Source of the DNA: Candidatus Hodarchaeota archaeon
GTDB taxonomy: Archaea > Asgardarchaeota > Heimdallarchaeia > Hodarchaeales > Hodarchaeaceae
Assembly: GCA_016840285.1 (NCBI GenBank)
Contig: JAEOSR010000015.1
Location: forward strand, 1-64,000
Direction: 5' to 3'
DNA length: 64,000 bases
Shown: positions 18,950 to 27,594 of the stretch, in pieces
How positions within the stretch are numbered: position 1 is the first letter of the stretch
Layout: each line of letters begins with the position of its first letter
Translations under genes and position numbers: made by a program
The notes under the pieces: model-generated
What the model was told of the DNA's origin: nothing
Database searches by the model: none
What the model saw: the letters and a program-made list of their open reading frames with translations, nothing else

Positions 18950-19888
18950 TTACTTTATCTTTGGAATAAGAGGAAGGTGTCGTTGGATTTTAGACACCTG
19001 ATAAAAGTGGTTTACTCTCTCAATCTTCTCAGAGGGTAATCCGAGGTCTTCAGCTATTTTCTCCTGTTGCCAGATTGCAATTAACCGAACTAAGACTCTA
19101 TCAACATCATCAGATTCGAGTTCAAAGAAGTATTGATACTTATTTTGAATCCCAGGCATTATATCAGTATATGCAAGGTCTCGAACTTCTTTGGGGACAT
19201 CTAGATATTCAGCTAATTGTAAGACTTGTGTTCGATAGAGGTCTCCAAGTGGCATGATATCTGAGGCGTGGCCATATCCGAATGAAGTGAAAAGCCCCGT
19301 AAGCCATTCAGTTTTGTTTGTTTTACTCACCAGCAATAAATTCTCCCTTTCAGCTATTAAAAAAGCAAGAAGGATTTTCAGACGTTTCCTCACCTTACTT
19401 TGAGCGATAATATGTTGAAAGAATTTTTCTCGGTCTGATGTAGATTTACCAACCAGAGTGTATGTCTTCTCTTCTATAATTTTTCTCACAAGATCAGTTC
19501 GTAGTAATAAATGATTAATATTGTGTTGTCGTGAAATGGGAATAGTACTTTCGATCTCTGGTATCAATCCTTCAATTAGATCAAATTGTTTCGAAATTTT
19601 ACTAATATTAAAGCCAATTATATGTTCAGATGGGATATATAACTCTCTTGTTGCAATAGAAGCAATTTCTTTTCGTCGGGATTCTACAACATCACTAATA
19701 ATAATTAATTTGACTGATTCCACTCCAACTGCTTCTATTGCTAACTTGGCAGTTGTGAATGAGTCCAGTTGACCACTGAACACTATTAATAACCCATTTG
19801 TCTCTCTCTCATTAATTGCTTCTTTTATTTTTGAGACAATAATTCCTTTAACTTCTACAGAATTAATTTCTAAGTCGGTACTTACCAA
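18950..19888 (-). CDS. NAD synthetase-like ATP-pyrophosphatase (N-type)
   Basis: A 312-residue protein resembling NadE, which amidates nicotinate adenine dinucleotide. The ATP-PPase P-loop, normally SGGxDS, reads SGQLDSFTTAKLA, losing the second Gly. The NadE-like second half is clear: TNKTEWLTGLFTSFGYGHASDIMPLGDLYRTQV, followed by LAEYLDVP. An insertion around residues 95-150 (IPISRQHNINHLLLRTD) differs from standard NadE. It may be a divergent NadE or an amide-forming paralogue with another substrate. It lies 50 bases after the AbgB-type gene and 32 before the transglutaminase-like gene, all on the minus strand. Confidence 0.7.
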   Translation of the reverse strand: MVSTDLEINSVEVKGIIVSKIKEAINERETNGLLIVFSGQLDSFTTAKLAIEAVGVESVKLIIISDVVESRRKEIASIATRELYIPSEHIIGFNISKISKQFDLIEGLIPEIESTIPISRQHNINHLLLRTDLVRKIIEEKTYTLVGKSTSDREKFFQHIIAQSKVRKRLKILLAFLIAERENLLLVSKTNKTEWLTGLFTSFGYGHASDIMPLGDLYRTQVLQLAEYLDVPKEVRDLAYTDIMPGIQNKYQYFFELESDDVDRVLVRLIAIWQQEKIAEDLGLPSEKIERVNHFYQVSKIQRHLPLIPKIK

Positions 19889-19938
19889 GATTCATCACGT
19901 TTTATATAATAAGGGGTGAATGACCTTTTACACGCTAT

Positions 19939-21378
19939 TTATTGTTTATATAGGCGTTTGTAATATTCAATTGGAGGTTTCGCACCTTCTGGTAATGGGC
20001 TCTCAAAAGGAGTCTTTTTGATCTTTTCTTCAAATTCTTTTCGCGCTTTCTCTACTAATTCCGGATTCTGAAGTAAATCAATAACAGCAAGCCCAAGGAT
20101 TTTTGCAGCATTGATCATACCTTTATGTCCAATACTCATTCCATTCTGAGCTACAGCCTGCCAAGAATGACCAGGAGTTCCAATAGCACTACATACTGTT
20201 GCAAATTGGGCTAAGGGTGTTATCCAACTCACATCTCCTACATCAGTTGAACCACCAAGAGTGATTCCCCGACCAAAGATGGGACTTACTATATCACAAA
20301 ATTCCTTGCCCCTTAGCTGTTCAAAAAATGATCTGGCATCTTGTGGTAGACCTGCTAGATAATTCTCAAAATAATTTTCAGGGAAAGTTTTCTTGATTTG
20401 ACGAGCAAACTCGTACTCTTCTTCTGTGAATTTTGAAGAACCGACTACCTTCATTTTTTCATGTAACAAATCTTCTAAAGTTTCATTTGGTAATAAATTT
20501 GCTGAACCACCTAGAAGAAAAACTGTGAATTCTGTTTCAGTCATAAGAGCTGCACCCTCGGCAACCTTAAGTACCCTTGGATAGAGCGCTTTGACATCTT
20601 TAAGGCTAGGAGCTCTAACATAATACCAAACTTCAGCTTCATCTGGAACAATATTTGGAGCCTGACCCCCTTTCGTAATTACATAATGAATACGAGCATC
20701 AGGGATCATATGTTCTCGGAGATAATTGCATCCAACATTCATGAGTTCAACAGCGTCAAGTGCTGACCGACCATTAAAAGGATCCCCTGCAGCATGAGCT
20801 GTTTGCCCTTTAAAACGAAAAACAACGTTATACATTGCTTGGAAATTATTAGCAATGACAAAATTTACATCCCATGGATGCCAAGTCAGCGAAATATCAA
20901 CATCATCGAAAACTCCAGCATTTATCATCCATCCTTTCCCATCAGCATTCTCCTCTGCTGGAGTACCATAAAATCGAATAGTTCCCTGTACTTCGCCTGA
21001 TTCTATTGCTTCTTTAACAGCTAAACAAGCAGCTAAACAAGCTGCACCAAAAAGGTTGTGTCCACACCCATGTCCAGGTGCACCTTCTTTAAGAGGTTTT
21101 TTGATTGGTTCAGTAACTTGACTAAGTCCTGGTAACGCATCATATTCCCCTAATATTGCAATTATGGGATCCTCTGTTCCATAACTAGCTACGAACGCTG
21201 TGGGCATATCTGCCACACCCATCTCAATGCTAAATTCAGCTTCTTCAAGAGTGTCTGCTAATAATTTTGAGCTCTTTTCTTCAAACAATCCTAATTCAGC
21301 ATAGTTCCAAATTTCATCACTAATCTTGATAAATTTTGCTTGGTTCTTTTCTAACCATTCTAGTACCTTTCCTGACAA
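19939..21378 (-). CDS. M20 amidohydrolase, AbgB-like (p-aminobenzoyl-glutamate hydrolase type)
   Basis: A metallopeptidase-fold amidohydrolase that cleaves amide bonds of acylated amino acids. Metal and catalytic motifs are ALLGEYDALPGL-like (AILGEYDALPGL), GHGCGHNLFG, PAEENADGKG, and TWHPW at the metal-ligand His. The AbgB-type FKGQTAHAAGDPFNGRSALDAV dimerisation stretch and STDVGDVSW near the C-terminus are also present. The chosen start is the TTG at 21378, preceded by AGGTGG with six bases between. An in-frame ATG at 21411 without an SD is the alternative. It is divergent from the MaoC-like gene and leads a three-gene series with the NadE-like and transglutaminase-like genes. Confidence 0.87.
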   Translation of the reverse strand: MSGKVLEWLEKNQAKFIKISDEIWNYAELGLFEEKSSKLLADTLEEAEFSIEMGVADMPTAFVASYGTEDPIIAILGEYDALPGLSQVTEPIKKPLKEGAPGHGCGHNLFGAACLAACLAVKEAIESGEVQGTIRFYGTPAEENADGKGWMINAGVFDDVDISLTWHPWDVNFVIANNFQAMYNVVFRFKGQTAHAAGDPFNGRSALDAVELMNVGCNYLREHMIPDARIHYVITKGGQAPNIVPDEAEVWYYVRAPSLKDVKALYPRVLKVAEGAALMTETEFTVFLLGGSANLLPNETLEDLLHEKMKVVGSSKFTEEEYEFARQIKKTFPENYFENYLAGLPQDARSFFEQLRGKEFCDIVSPIFGRGITLGGSTDVGDVSWITPLAQFATVCSAIGTPGHSWQAVAQNGMSIGHKGMINAAKILGLAVIDLLQNPELVEKARKEFEEKIKKTPFESPLPEGAKPPIEYYKRLYKQ

Positions 21379-21424
21379 AATTAACCACCTAGATTTATCA
21401 TTTTTATTCAAGTACTTTTAAATC

Positions 21425-21441
21425 ACAATTCCGTTAATTGT
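21425..21441. promoter_or_regulatory. 17-bp inverted repeat in a divergent promoter region
   Basis: ACAATTCCGTTAATTGT consists of perfect 6-bp arms around a 5-bp spacer. It sits between the M20 amidohydrolase and MaoC-like genes, where both promoters must lie. A regulator-binding site is plausible, but no second copy was found nearby. Confidence 0.3.
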
Positions 21442-21465
21442 TCAAAAAAATATTTAGGTGAAACA

Positions 21466-22326
21466 ATGATGAAAGAAAGTGGACTTGATCCTAATATCGT
21501 TGATAAAATTTACGAGGGAATAACAGAGACCGTTAATCCAGAGAGAACAAGGGCTTATGCCAAAGCAACAAATGAGATAAACCCACGATATTATGAATCT
21601 GATGAAACAAAGTTAGCTATTCCCCCCCTTTTTCCAGTAACCATGTTTATTGATCCAATGATACAGATTGTTACGGATGACACACTCAACCTTGATATTC
21701 TCCGAATGGTTCATGGTGAACAGGAAATTCTTTACCACCGATCATTGAGACCAAGGGAAAAGATCAAGACAAAAGTTGAATTAGATTCTATCGATATCAA
21801 AGATGCAGGAGATATTTTATGTGCAAAAATGACAGGTTATGCAGGAGAGGATCTGGTTTTTGAAATGCGAGCTGGTTTGTTTTTTAAAAAAGCTAAGAGA
21901 GAAACTAAAGCATCTAAACCGAAAATTAAAGAAGATCCAAGCGAACGGTTGATACTAGTAAAACAACAAATGAAAGTCACTTCTGATCAATCTGTCCGTT
22001 ACGCTGCTGCATCTGGCGATGATAATCCTATTCACGTTGACAAAGATATTGCTATGGCTGCTGGACTACCTGATATCATCCTTCACGGATTATGCACTTT
22101 GGCTTTCGCTACCCAGGCTATTGTGGATACTCTAGCAAATGGTGATCCAACAAAGATCAAAAGAATAAAAGGAAGATTCTCAAAGCCAGTTTTTATGAAT
22201 GACACTCTTACCACAGAAGGTTGGGTATTAGAAGAAAGCGAAACAAGGAAAATAATTGGTTTTGAAACTAAAAATGAAGCTGGAGAAGTTGTCCTGAAAC
22301 AAGGATCCATAGAACTTTTAAACTAA
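21466..22326 (+). CDS. MaoC-like double-hotdog enoyl-CoA hydratase/dehydratase
   Basis: A 286-residue two-hotdog protein of the MaoC/MFE-2 hydratase-2 family, which hydrates trans-2-enoyl-CoA or related thioesters. The N-terminal half (residues 1-140) is the divergent hotdog seen in such fusions (TRAYAKATNEINPRYY...PPLFPVTMF). The C-terminal half has the catalytic motif AAASGDDNPIHVDKDIAMAAGLPDIILHG, with the Asp and His in the expected places. AGGTGA lies four bases before the ATGATG start. Its last codons are duplicated as a remnant at 26113-26175, showing that it once lay directly next to the allantoinase-like gene before TPR/beta-helix module 2 came to separate them. Confidence 0.87.
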   Translation: MMKESGLDPNIVDKIYEGITETVNPERTRAYAKATNEINPRYYESDETKLAIPPLFPVTMFIDPMIQIVTDDTLNLDILRMVHGEQEILYHRSLRPREKIKTKVELDSIDIKDAGDILCAKMTGYAGEDLVFEMRAGLFFKKAKRETKASKPKIKEDPSERLILVKQQMKVTSDQSVRYAAASGDDNPIHVDKDIAMAAGLPDIILHGLCTLAFATQAIVDTLANGDPTKIKRIKGRFSKPVFMNDTLTTEGWVLEESETRKIIGFETKNEAGEVVLKQGSIELLN

Positions 22327-22363
22327 GATAAATCGTTGATAATGGCTGGTATCATATTAGTTC

Positions 22364-24241
22364 TTATTGTTTCTCCCACATTTCGACTAGACGTCGAGAT
22401 TCAACAGCATATTGCATAACTTCTTCATCTGAACTGTCCAATTTTTTCTGGATCATCCGCTCAACCATTTCTTCGATTTGGGTTAATTCAATAATTTCAC
22501 TTACAGAGGGTTTTTGCTCTAGAACATTCTCCCATTTCTTGAATTGAATTAATAGAATGTCACGTTCGCTTAATATTTTGTTTAGAAGTTTTTTAAATCC
22601 TTTCTCATTAGCAATTATTTCTGCTTGAGTCAATAATTCCTGAGACCGTTTTATATCAAACTCTAATAAAGCAATTTTAGAATGCAACCAATAAGTTTTC
22701 GCAAGCCAAATGTAAGAGTTTTGTCCTTCCGCAACATTTTGTAATCGAGATAATACTTCTTTCAATTCCATTAGTATTTCTTCATTTCCAGTAGCTCGTA
22801 ATTCTTGTAAAAGAAGCTCACAGAGGTTTAAATTTGCAGTGACATTATGTTCAAGACTGATTATCTCTTCGTGAGCAACTTCTTCAAATAATTTTTGAGC
22901 CTCAGCTATATTGACGACTCTGTCACTTTCTTTCAACACCATTGCCTTTGTCAAACGAAATTTTTGACTAATGTGCTTGTTTTCCTCTTTGCTGTCAATC
23001 TCCTGCAATTTTTGTAGGTATGATTGTGCATGCTCAGTTGATCCTTGATCAATAGCAATTGATACTAGATTAGATAGTGTCAAAGACGTAAAGATATCGT
23101 TGCTAATTTCTTCATTTAAGATCAAGCTTTTTTTGTAATAGTCAGAAGCAGTATCAAAAAAGCCTTTAATATGATAAATTTCGCCAATATTATTGAAACA
23201 AAGAGCTAATTCCTGTTTCTTTCCTTGTTCTTCATGTAAAACTAGACTTTTCTGATAGAATTCTAAAGCTTGATCCAACTCACCCTTAAATTGATATAGA
23301 ATACCCATATTATTAAGACACAATGCACATAAGCCCTTATTTTCTATTTTTTCACTTAAAGCTAAACTTTTCTGGTAGAAATCTAGAGCATCACTAAGAT
23401 CTCCCATATTCCAGTAAATAAGACCAATATTCAATGATATATGTGCAATGTATTGATTATTTTCAAGATCTTTGCTTATAGTCAAAGATACCTTAAAATT
23501 ATCCAAAGCCTGATCAAGTTCTCCTTTTTGCCAATAAATCATCCCAATATTATTAAGCGATTTAACAATAGAAGATTTTATACCCAGTTCTTCAAACATT
23601 TTAAGACTATACTGAAGATAATTTAATGCCTGATCGAGTTCTCCCTTGGAAGAATGAATGATACCTAAAATATTGTGGTAATCTGCAATTTCATACAGAT
23701 TTTTTGTGTTTTGTTTAATAGACAAAGAATCATGCAGAAACTTAAGTGCTAAATCGAGATTACCCTTTTTCCTATGAATTTTCCCTTTCACATATTTTAA
23801 AGCTGCTTTTCTATCAATAATTTCTTTTTTTTCTTCTGTCTCTAAAGTTCTTAATAGTTTTTCACCACTATTAATCAAATCTAAGCTTTCAGAAAATTCA
23901 TCAATCCTAAATTTAGCGGAAGCCAGGGAAATGATGGCATCAATCTCTAATATGGGATTGTCCAACCGCTGACACTCTTGATATGCTTGGTCTACGAGTT
24001 CTAGACTTTTATCATAATTTCCAGTCTGATCATAGATTAGACTTCTAAGAATTTGAACCTGTATTCTCTCAACTTTGGATAATTCAACATGAATTCCAAT
24101 AGTTTTAACTTCTTGCAGAGCCTCATCGAGTTTATCCATAAAAATAAGCTGTTTAGCTCGTTTTAAAAAGGAAACATAATCTTTGTTTTTGGTTTGCATT
24201 TGATTGCTTTCGAGGAGTTGTGATATGAAACGAATAGGCAA
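22364..24241 (-). CDS. TPR-repeat protein, module 2
   Basis: A 625-residue paralogue of the TPR protein of module 1. It has no signal peptide and about ten tetratricopeptide repeats (e.g. NIGMIYWQKGELDQAL, NIGEIYHIKGFFDTA). A helical C-terminal region follows, then the shared tail motif SEIIELTQIEEMVERMIQKKL. The start is a TTG at 24241; an ATG at 24199 (MQTKNKDYV) is an alternative, and neither has a convincing SD. It is 91 bases downstream of the beta-helix gene of module 2 and convergent with the MaoC-like gene. Its role is probably as a protein-protein scaffold or sensor; partner unknown. Confidence 0.84.
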   Translation of the reverse strand: MPIRFISQLLESNQMQTKNKDYVSFLKRAKQLIFMDKLDEALQEVKTIGIHVELSKVERIQVQILRSLIYDQTGNYDKSLELVDQAYQECQRLDNPILEIDAIISLASAKFRIDEFSESLDLINSGEKLLRTLETEEKKEIIDRKAALKYVKGKIHRKKGNLDLALKFLHDSLSIKQNTKNLYEIADYHNILGIIHSSKGELDQALNYLQYSLKMFEELGIKSSIVKSLNNIGMIYWQKGELDQALDNFKVSLTISKDLENNQYIAHISLNIGLIYWNMGDLSDALDFYQKSLALSEKIENKGLCALCLNNMGILYQFKGELDQALEFYQKSLVLHEEQGKKQELALCFNNIGEIYHIKGFFDTASDYYKKSLILNEEISNDIFTSLTLSNLVSIAIDQGSTEHAQSYLQKLQEIDSKEENKHISQKFRLTKAMVLKESDRVVNIAEAQKLFEEVAHEEIISLEHNVTANLNLCELLLQELRATGNEEILMELKEVLSRLQNVAEGQNSYIWLAKTYWLHSKIALLEFDIKRSQELLTQAEIIANEKGFKKLLNKILSERDILLIQFKKWENVLEQKPSVSEIIELTQIEEMVERMIQKKLDSSDEEVMQYAVESRRLVEMWEKQ

Positions 24242-24332
24242 GAGTTAAAACCTGTAATTCCAGATTCATTTGTGACAATTGCTACTTGTTCTGCCTTTTA
24301 ACTGATAAAAAATGAAAAAATACTTACATTTT

Positions 24333-25850
24333 TTATCTTTTAGGAATGCGTTTTAACCTACGAAGGAACAGTATTGTTATTATTGAGAACAATAAAACAA
24401 TAATTGTCCATCCTGGCGCAGTTCCTGGTTCAGTTGTTGTTTCAGTAGTAGTAGTTGTTGTAACCGAGGGTATGGTAGTGGAAAAAGTAGTTGTAGTAGT
24501 AATAATAATGCAATAGGTTGTTGGTAGAGTAGGTGTAAATGGAGTAGCTTTGGGGTGTTCATCCTTATTACCTGCAGTACCATTTATACTATATGCATTA
24601 TCTGCGATACCCTCAACAATTGTGCTGGTATTATTGTGGTCATTCCAGTAGTTAAAATCAAATAAATTGAATGAACCTTTATCATATGCTTGAGAGAAAT
24701 CCTTATCTTCAGGATGAGGACCATTAAACAGGAAGTTATTTTGTTTGATCTGATTATTTTCAGAATTTGAACTAATATTTACACCAGATAGAGTGTTATT
24801 ATAAATATCATTGTTATTTATTGTATTATAATTGGAAGGATCGAGATAAACACCGTTACCTCCAGGATTCAACCCATTATGGTGGATTAAATTGTTTGAA
24901 ATAACGTTGAAACTGGAGTCATGCAAGTAAACACCATCTTCATGATTATAAAAGACATTATTATCAACAAATGTGTTATATTCGGACTCATTAACGAAGA
25001 TGCCACTTTCATCATTATCGAATATGGTGTTATTCAGTACTAAGTTATAATTTGAAGGATCGAGATAAACACCATTCCCTCCAGGATTAACACCATTAGT
25101 ATGGATTATATTCTCAAACAAGAGGCTATTAGTGGAGTTATACAGAGCTACCCCATCTTGATGGTTATTAAACACATTATTGTTAGAAATTGTGTTATAT
25201 TCAGAATTATTAAGAACAATACCATTCTTACTGTTATTGAATATAGTATTGTTGAAAATTATGTTATGATTAGAAGGATCAAGATAAACACCATTCCCTC
25301 CAGGATTAACACCATTATTATGGATTATATTCTCAAACAAGAGGCTATTATTAGAGTTATATAGAGCTACCCCATCTTCATGGTTATTAAACACAGAATT
25401 GCCAGAGATCACGATATGTTCGGAGTCGCTAACAGAAATACCAAATTTACTATTTTTTATGGTATTATTTGAGATAGTTCCATTAACCACATTCGAAAGG
25501 ACAATACCATCGTTGCTTCCATTTATGCCATCTAATAGATTGTCTGAAATAATAAAATAATCAGTAGTATCTTGAATATATATTAATGTGTTTGTAGCAT
25601 TTGTTATATCAAAGTCCATTATCTTCCATGGACTAGATTTAGAACCATCACCAGTAAAATTATAGCCTGATGGGCCAAAATCTCCATTCTCATCAATGTA
25701 AAACGGATCATGTGACGTATATGCCATCGTACCAGAGCTTGAGGATATTTTTTGCTTATATTCAAGTTCTAATGGAACAAAAATTGTTTTAGTAATAATT
25801 ATTGCAGATAAAATAAAAACTAATAAAATCAATTTTTTGATATGTTTCAT
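24333..25850 (-). CDS. Parallel beta-helix surface protein, module 2
   Basis: A 505-residue shorter paralogue of the module 1 surface protein. It has a signal-anchor-like N-terminus (LILLVFILSAIIITKTIFV) and the shared head HDPFYIDENGDFGPSGYNF. A right-handed beta-helix of about 330 residues follows, with Asn-rich NxxSxNNVxxNHxDGVxLxxS coils, then a Thr-rich stalk, T-A-P-G-W, one membrane helix and a basic RRLKRIPKR tail. It lacks the Ig-like domain of the larger protein. An AAGGAG lies about 10 bases before the ATG, and a TATA-like box is further upstream. It is probably an externally displayed adhesin or glycan-binding protein; no enzymatic residues were identified. Confidence 0.82.
   Translation of the reverse strand: MKHIKKLILLVFILSAIIITKTIFVPLELEYKQKISSSSGTMAYTSHDPFYIDENGDFGPSGYNFTGDGSKSSPWKIMDFDITNATNTLIYIQDTTDYFIISDNLLDGINGSNDGIVLSNVVNGTISNNTIKNSKFGISVSDSEHIVISGNSVFNNHEDGVALYNSNNSLLFENIIHNNGVNPGGNGVYLDPSNHNIIFNNTIFNNSKNGIVLNNSEYNTISNNNVFNNHQDGVALYNSTNSLLFENIIHTNGVNPGGNGVYLDPSNYNLVLNNTIFDNDESGIFVNESEYNTFVDNNVFYNHEDGVYLHDSSFNVISNNLIHHNGLNPGGNGVYLDPSNYNTINNNDIYNNTLSGVNISSNSENNQIKQNNFLFNGPHPEDKDFSQAYDKGSFNLFDFNYWNDHNNTSTIVEGIADNAYSINGTAGNKDEHPKATPFTPTLPTTYCIIITTTTTFSTTIPSVTTTTTTETTTEPGTAPGWTIIVLLFSIITILFLRRLKRIPKR
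24840..25320 (-). repeat. About 219-bp (73-residue) internal repeats in the module 2 beta-helix gene
   Basis: The GGNGVYLDPSN coding segment recurs at about 25282-25310, 25063-25090 and 24842-24870, spaced about 219 bases. The stretch starting at 25101 is nearly identical to that at 25320 (ttctcaaacaagaggctatt). The repeat period differs from the 68-residue unit of module 1, so each gene has expanded on its own. Confidence 0.75.
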
Positions 25851-25891
25851 ACGTTTAAACTCCTTTAATTTCTTAATTCACAAAAGAGAAT

Positions 25892-25901
25892 CGTTTATAC
25901 C
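25892..25901 (-). promoter_or_regulatory. TATA-like box of the module 2 beta-helix gene
   Basis: Read on the minus strand, GGTATAAACGA lies about 45 bases upstream of the ATG at 25850, leaving a short leader that carries AAGGAG. Spacing and sequence fit an archaeal promoter. Confidence 0.4.
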
Positions 25902-26063
25902 ATTATTCAGATCATTCATCAATGAAATAATGATAAGAATTGTATTAAAGACTCTCCTCTCTACTTTTTTATGAGAACTATTCCAAATAAATCAATATAT
26001 GATGTAATTACAAATTAAATATGAATAAAGGCCCTAAATTTAAACCTTCTGGAAGTGGAGAAA

Positions 26064-26111
26064 TCACACTGGAGATATAAACTTTCCATATCCCTGTTCC
26101 ACATGAAATTC
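26064..26111 (-). pseudogene. Fragment: last 15 codons of a second copy of the allantoinase-like gene
   Basis: On the minus strand this reads EFHVEQGYGKFISPV followed by a TGA stop. The intact gene ends DFHVKKGYGEFITPI and stop. The frame, the stop position and most codons correspond, and similarity ends abruptly at 26112, where the fragment of the MaoC-like gene begins on the other strand. It has no start and is too short to function. Confidence 0.8.
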
Positions 26112-26112
26112 T

Positions 26113-26175
26113 CAAACCAAAAATGAAGCTGAAGAAGCCGTACTGAAACTTGGATATATGGAACTCTTAAAGTAA
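26113..26175 (+). pseudogene. Fragment: last 20 codons of a second copy of the MaoC-like gene
   Basis: The frame reads QTKNEAEEAVLKLGYMELLK followed by TAA; the intact gene at 22326 ends ETKNEAGEVVLKQGSIELLN and TAA. The DNA similarity continues past the stop into the intergenic sequence (gataaatagttgataatgcc against gataaatcgttgataatggc). It abuts the allantoinase fragment, so the pair marks the join of an old tandem duplication. Confidence 0.85.
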
Positions 26176-26214
26176 GATAAATAGTTGATAATGCCTGGAA
26201 TCACATTTTTAAAA

Positions 26215-27594
26215 TTAAATGGGTGTGATAAATTCTCCATATCCTTTTTTCACATGAAAATCTCCAGTATCATTATCATAAACAATATTCCCCCTCACAA
26301 GGGTTTTCTCAATCACCCCTTTTAATTTCATTCCATCAAATACTGTTATTTTAGGTTTGGTGAACAAATTTTCACTTTTGAGTTTATACTCCTTTTGCAT
26401 GTCAATAATAACAAGATCAGCATCTGCACCCAACGCAATAGTCCCTTTACGGGGATATAAACCAAATCTTTTTGCAGGAGTTGTCGATGTAGATTCAATA
26501 AGTCTTTCTAGTGTTGTTTTTTTTCTATTGACTGCATCTAGCATTAGAGGGAGAATTGTTTCTAAACCAGTCGTTCCCGACCCAACTTCGAAAAAATTGT
26601 CACTTTTTTGACTTAAATCCTTCTCATCGTCAGAGTACGGAGAGTGATCCGAAGCAATCATATCTATGGTTCCATCATTTAATGCCTCCCATGCAGCGAC
26701 AACATGAGATCTTGATCGTAATGGTGGATCGACCTTGGCCCATGATCCTATTTTTTCACCATCTTCAGAAGTGAGGAATAGATGATGTGGCGTTATTTCA
26801 CACGTTACATCCCAACCCTTCTGTTTTGCAGTTCGAATGTAATTAAATACATTTTTTGAACTGATATGGACGAGATTGAGCTTCACATTAGCATGATGTG
26901 CCAGTAAGATGGCCCTCATACAGGCTTCATCTTCCGAAATGGCTGGTCTAGACGCCGTGTGCGCTTGAAAGTCTTTTTTTCCCATAGAAACAAACTTCGC
27001 GATTTCATTAGATATTATAGCATCGTTTTCTGCATGAATGCTACTAACAAGTCCAGTCTTAGCTATCTCAGAAAAAATTTGAATCAAGAAATAATCATCT
27101 TTGGCAGCTAGATCCTTTAATTCAGCTTCTTCTTCCGAGGGATTGATCATGAATGTTTTAAAAGCAATTGCTCCTCTCCTAGCTGATTCAGGGATAGTGT
27201 CAATACTCGAATAACCAGCTGACCCAATAATCCCAAAATCTACTAAACATTTCTTCTTCATGATATCTAACTGCATATCAAATACTTCAAGCACAGATTT
27301 TCCCTCGATACCGAGAGGCATCTCTAATATGGTTGTTATTCCTCCTGCAGCAGCAGATCTAGTTCCTGTGACAAATGTCTCCCTATAATCAAAAATTAAA
27401 TCTAAAATGTGAGTGTGTACATCAATCCCACCAGGGATAACTATTTTTCCTGAAGCATTGATTGTTTCTTGAGCTTTTGGTAGGGCACTTTCTTCGCCAA
27501 TTATTACAATCTTTCCCCCATCAATACCTAAGCTTGCATTAACAAGGCCATCTTCTAGGAAGATCTTAGCCTTGACTATGTTTAGATCTACTAT
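26215..27594 (-). CDS. Allantoinase-like cyclic amidohydrolase (dihydroorotase/hydantoinase superfamily)
   Basis: A binuclear-metal amidohydrolase of about 460 residues, closest by eye to bacterial allantoinase. It has PGGIDVHTH (metal His near residue 60), GTRSAAAGGITTILEMPLG, the carboxylated Lys in AIAFKTF (about 146), and IHAEN. LVHISS, the ITPHHLF metal/substrate loop, and IASDHSPYS (Asp near 315) follow. Those spacings match allantoinase. The conserved N-terminus aligns from VDLNIVKAKI, and an SD GGAGGT at 27602-27607 stands eight bases before an ATA at 27594. No ATG, GTG or TTG lies at that place. Other starts are a TTG at 27609 or an ATG at 27690, both upstream of or overlapping the SD. 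Dihydroorotase or hydantoinase activity remains possible. Confidence 0.83.
   Translation of the reverse strand: MVDLNIVKAKIFLEDGLVNASLGIDGGKIVIIGEESALPKAQETINASGKIVIPGGIDVHTHILDLIFDYRETFVTGTRSAAAGGITTILEMPLGIEGKSVLEVFDMQLDIMKKKCLVDFGIIGSAGYSSIDTIPESARRGAIAFKTFMINPSEEEAELKDLAAKDDYFLIQIFSEIAKTGLVSSIHAENDAIISNEIAKFVSMGKKDFQAHTASRPAISEDEACMRAILLAHHANVKLNLVHISSKNVFNYIRTAKQKGWDVTCEITPHHLFLTSEDGEKIGSWAKVDPPLRSRSHVVAAWEALNDGTIDMIASDHSPYSDDEKDLSQKSDNFFEVGSGTTGLETILPLMLDAVNRKKTTLERLIESTSTTPAKRFGLYPRKGTIALGADADLVIIDMQKEYKLKSENLFTKPKITVFDGMKLKGVIEKTLVRGNIVYDNDTGDFHVKKGYGEFITPI

Noticed and set aside
24840..25460. Regular repeats that could look like a CRISPR array
   Set aside because: The period is about 219 bases, the whole stretch is one open frame, and the repeats encode beta-helix coils; no short identical repeats with unique spacers and no cas genes.
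26064..26175. A possible target-site duplication of a transposon around module 2
   Set aside because: No transposase or terminal inverted repeats were seen, and the duplicated pieces (about 50-100 bases from two convergent genes) fit a tandem duplication better than a transposition footprint.
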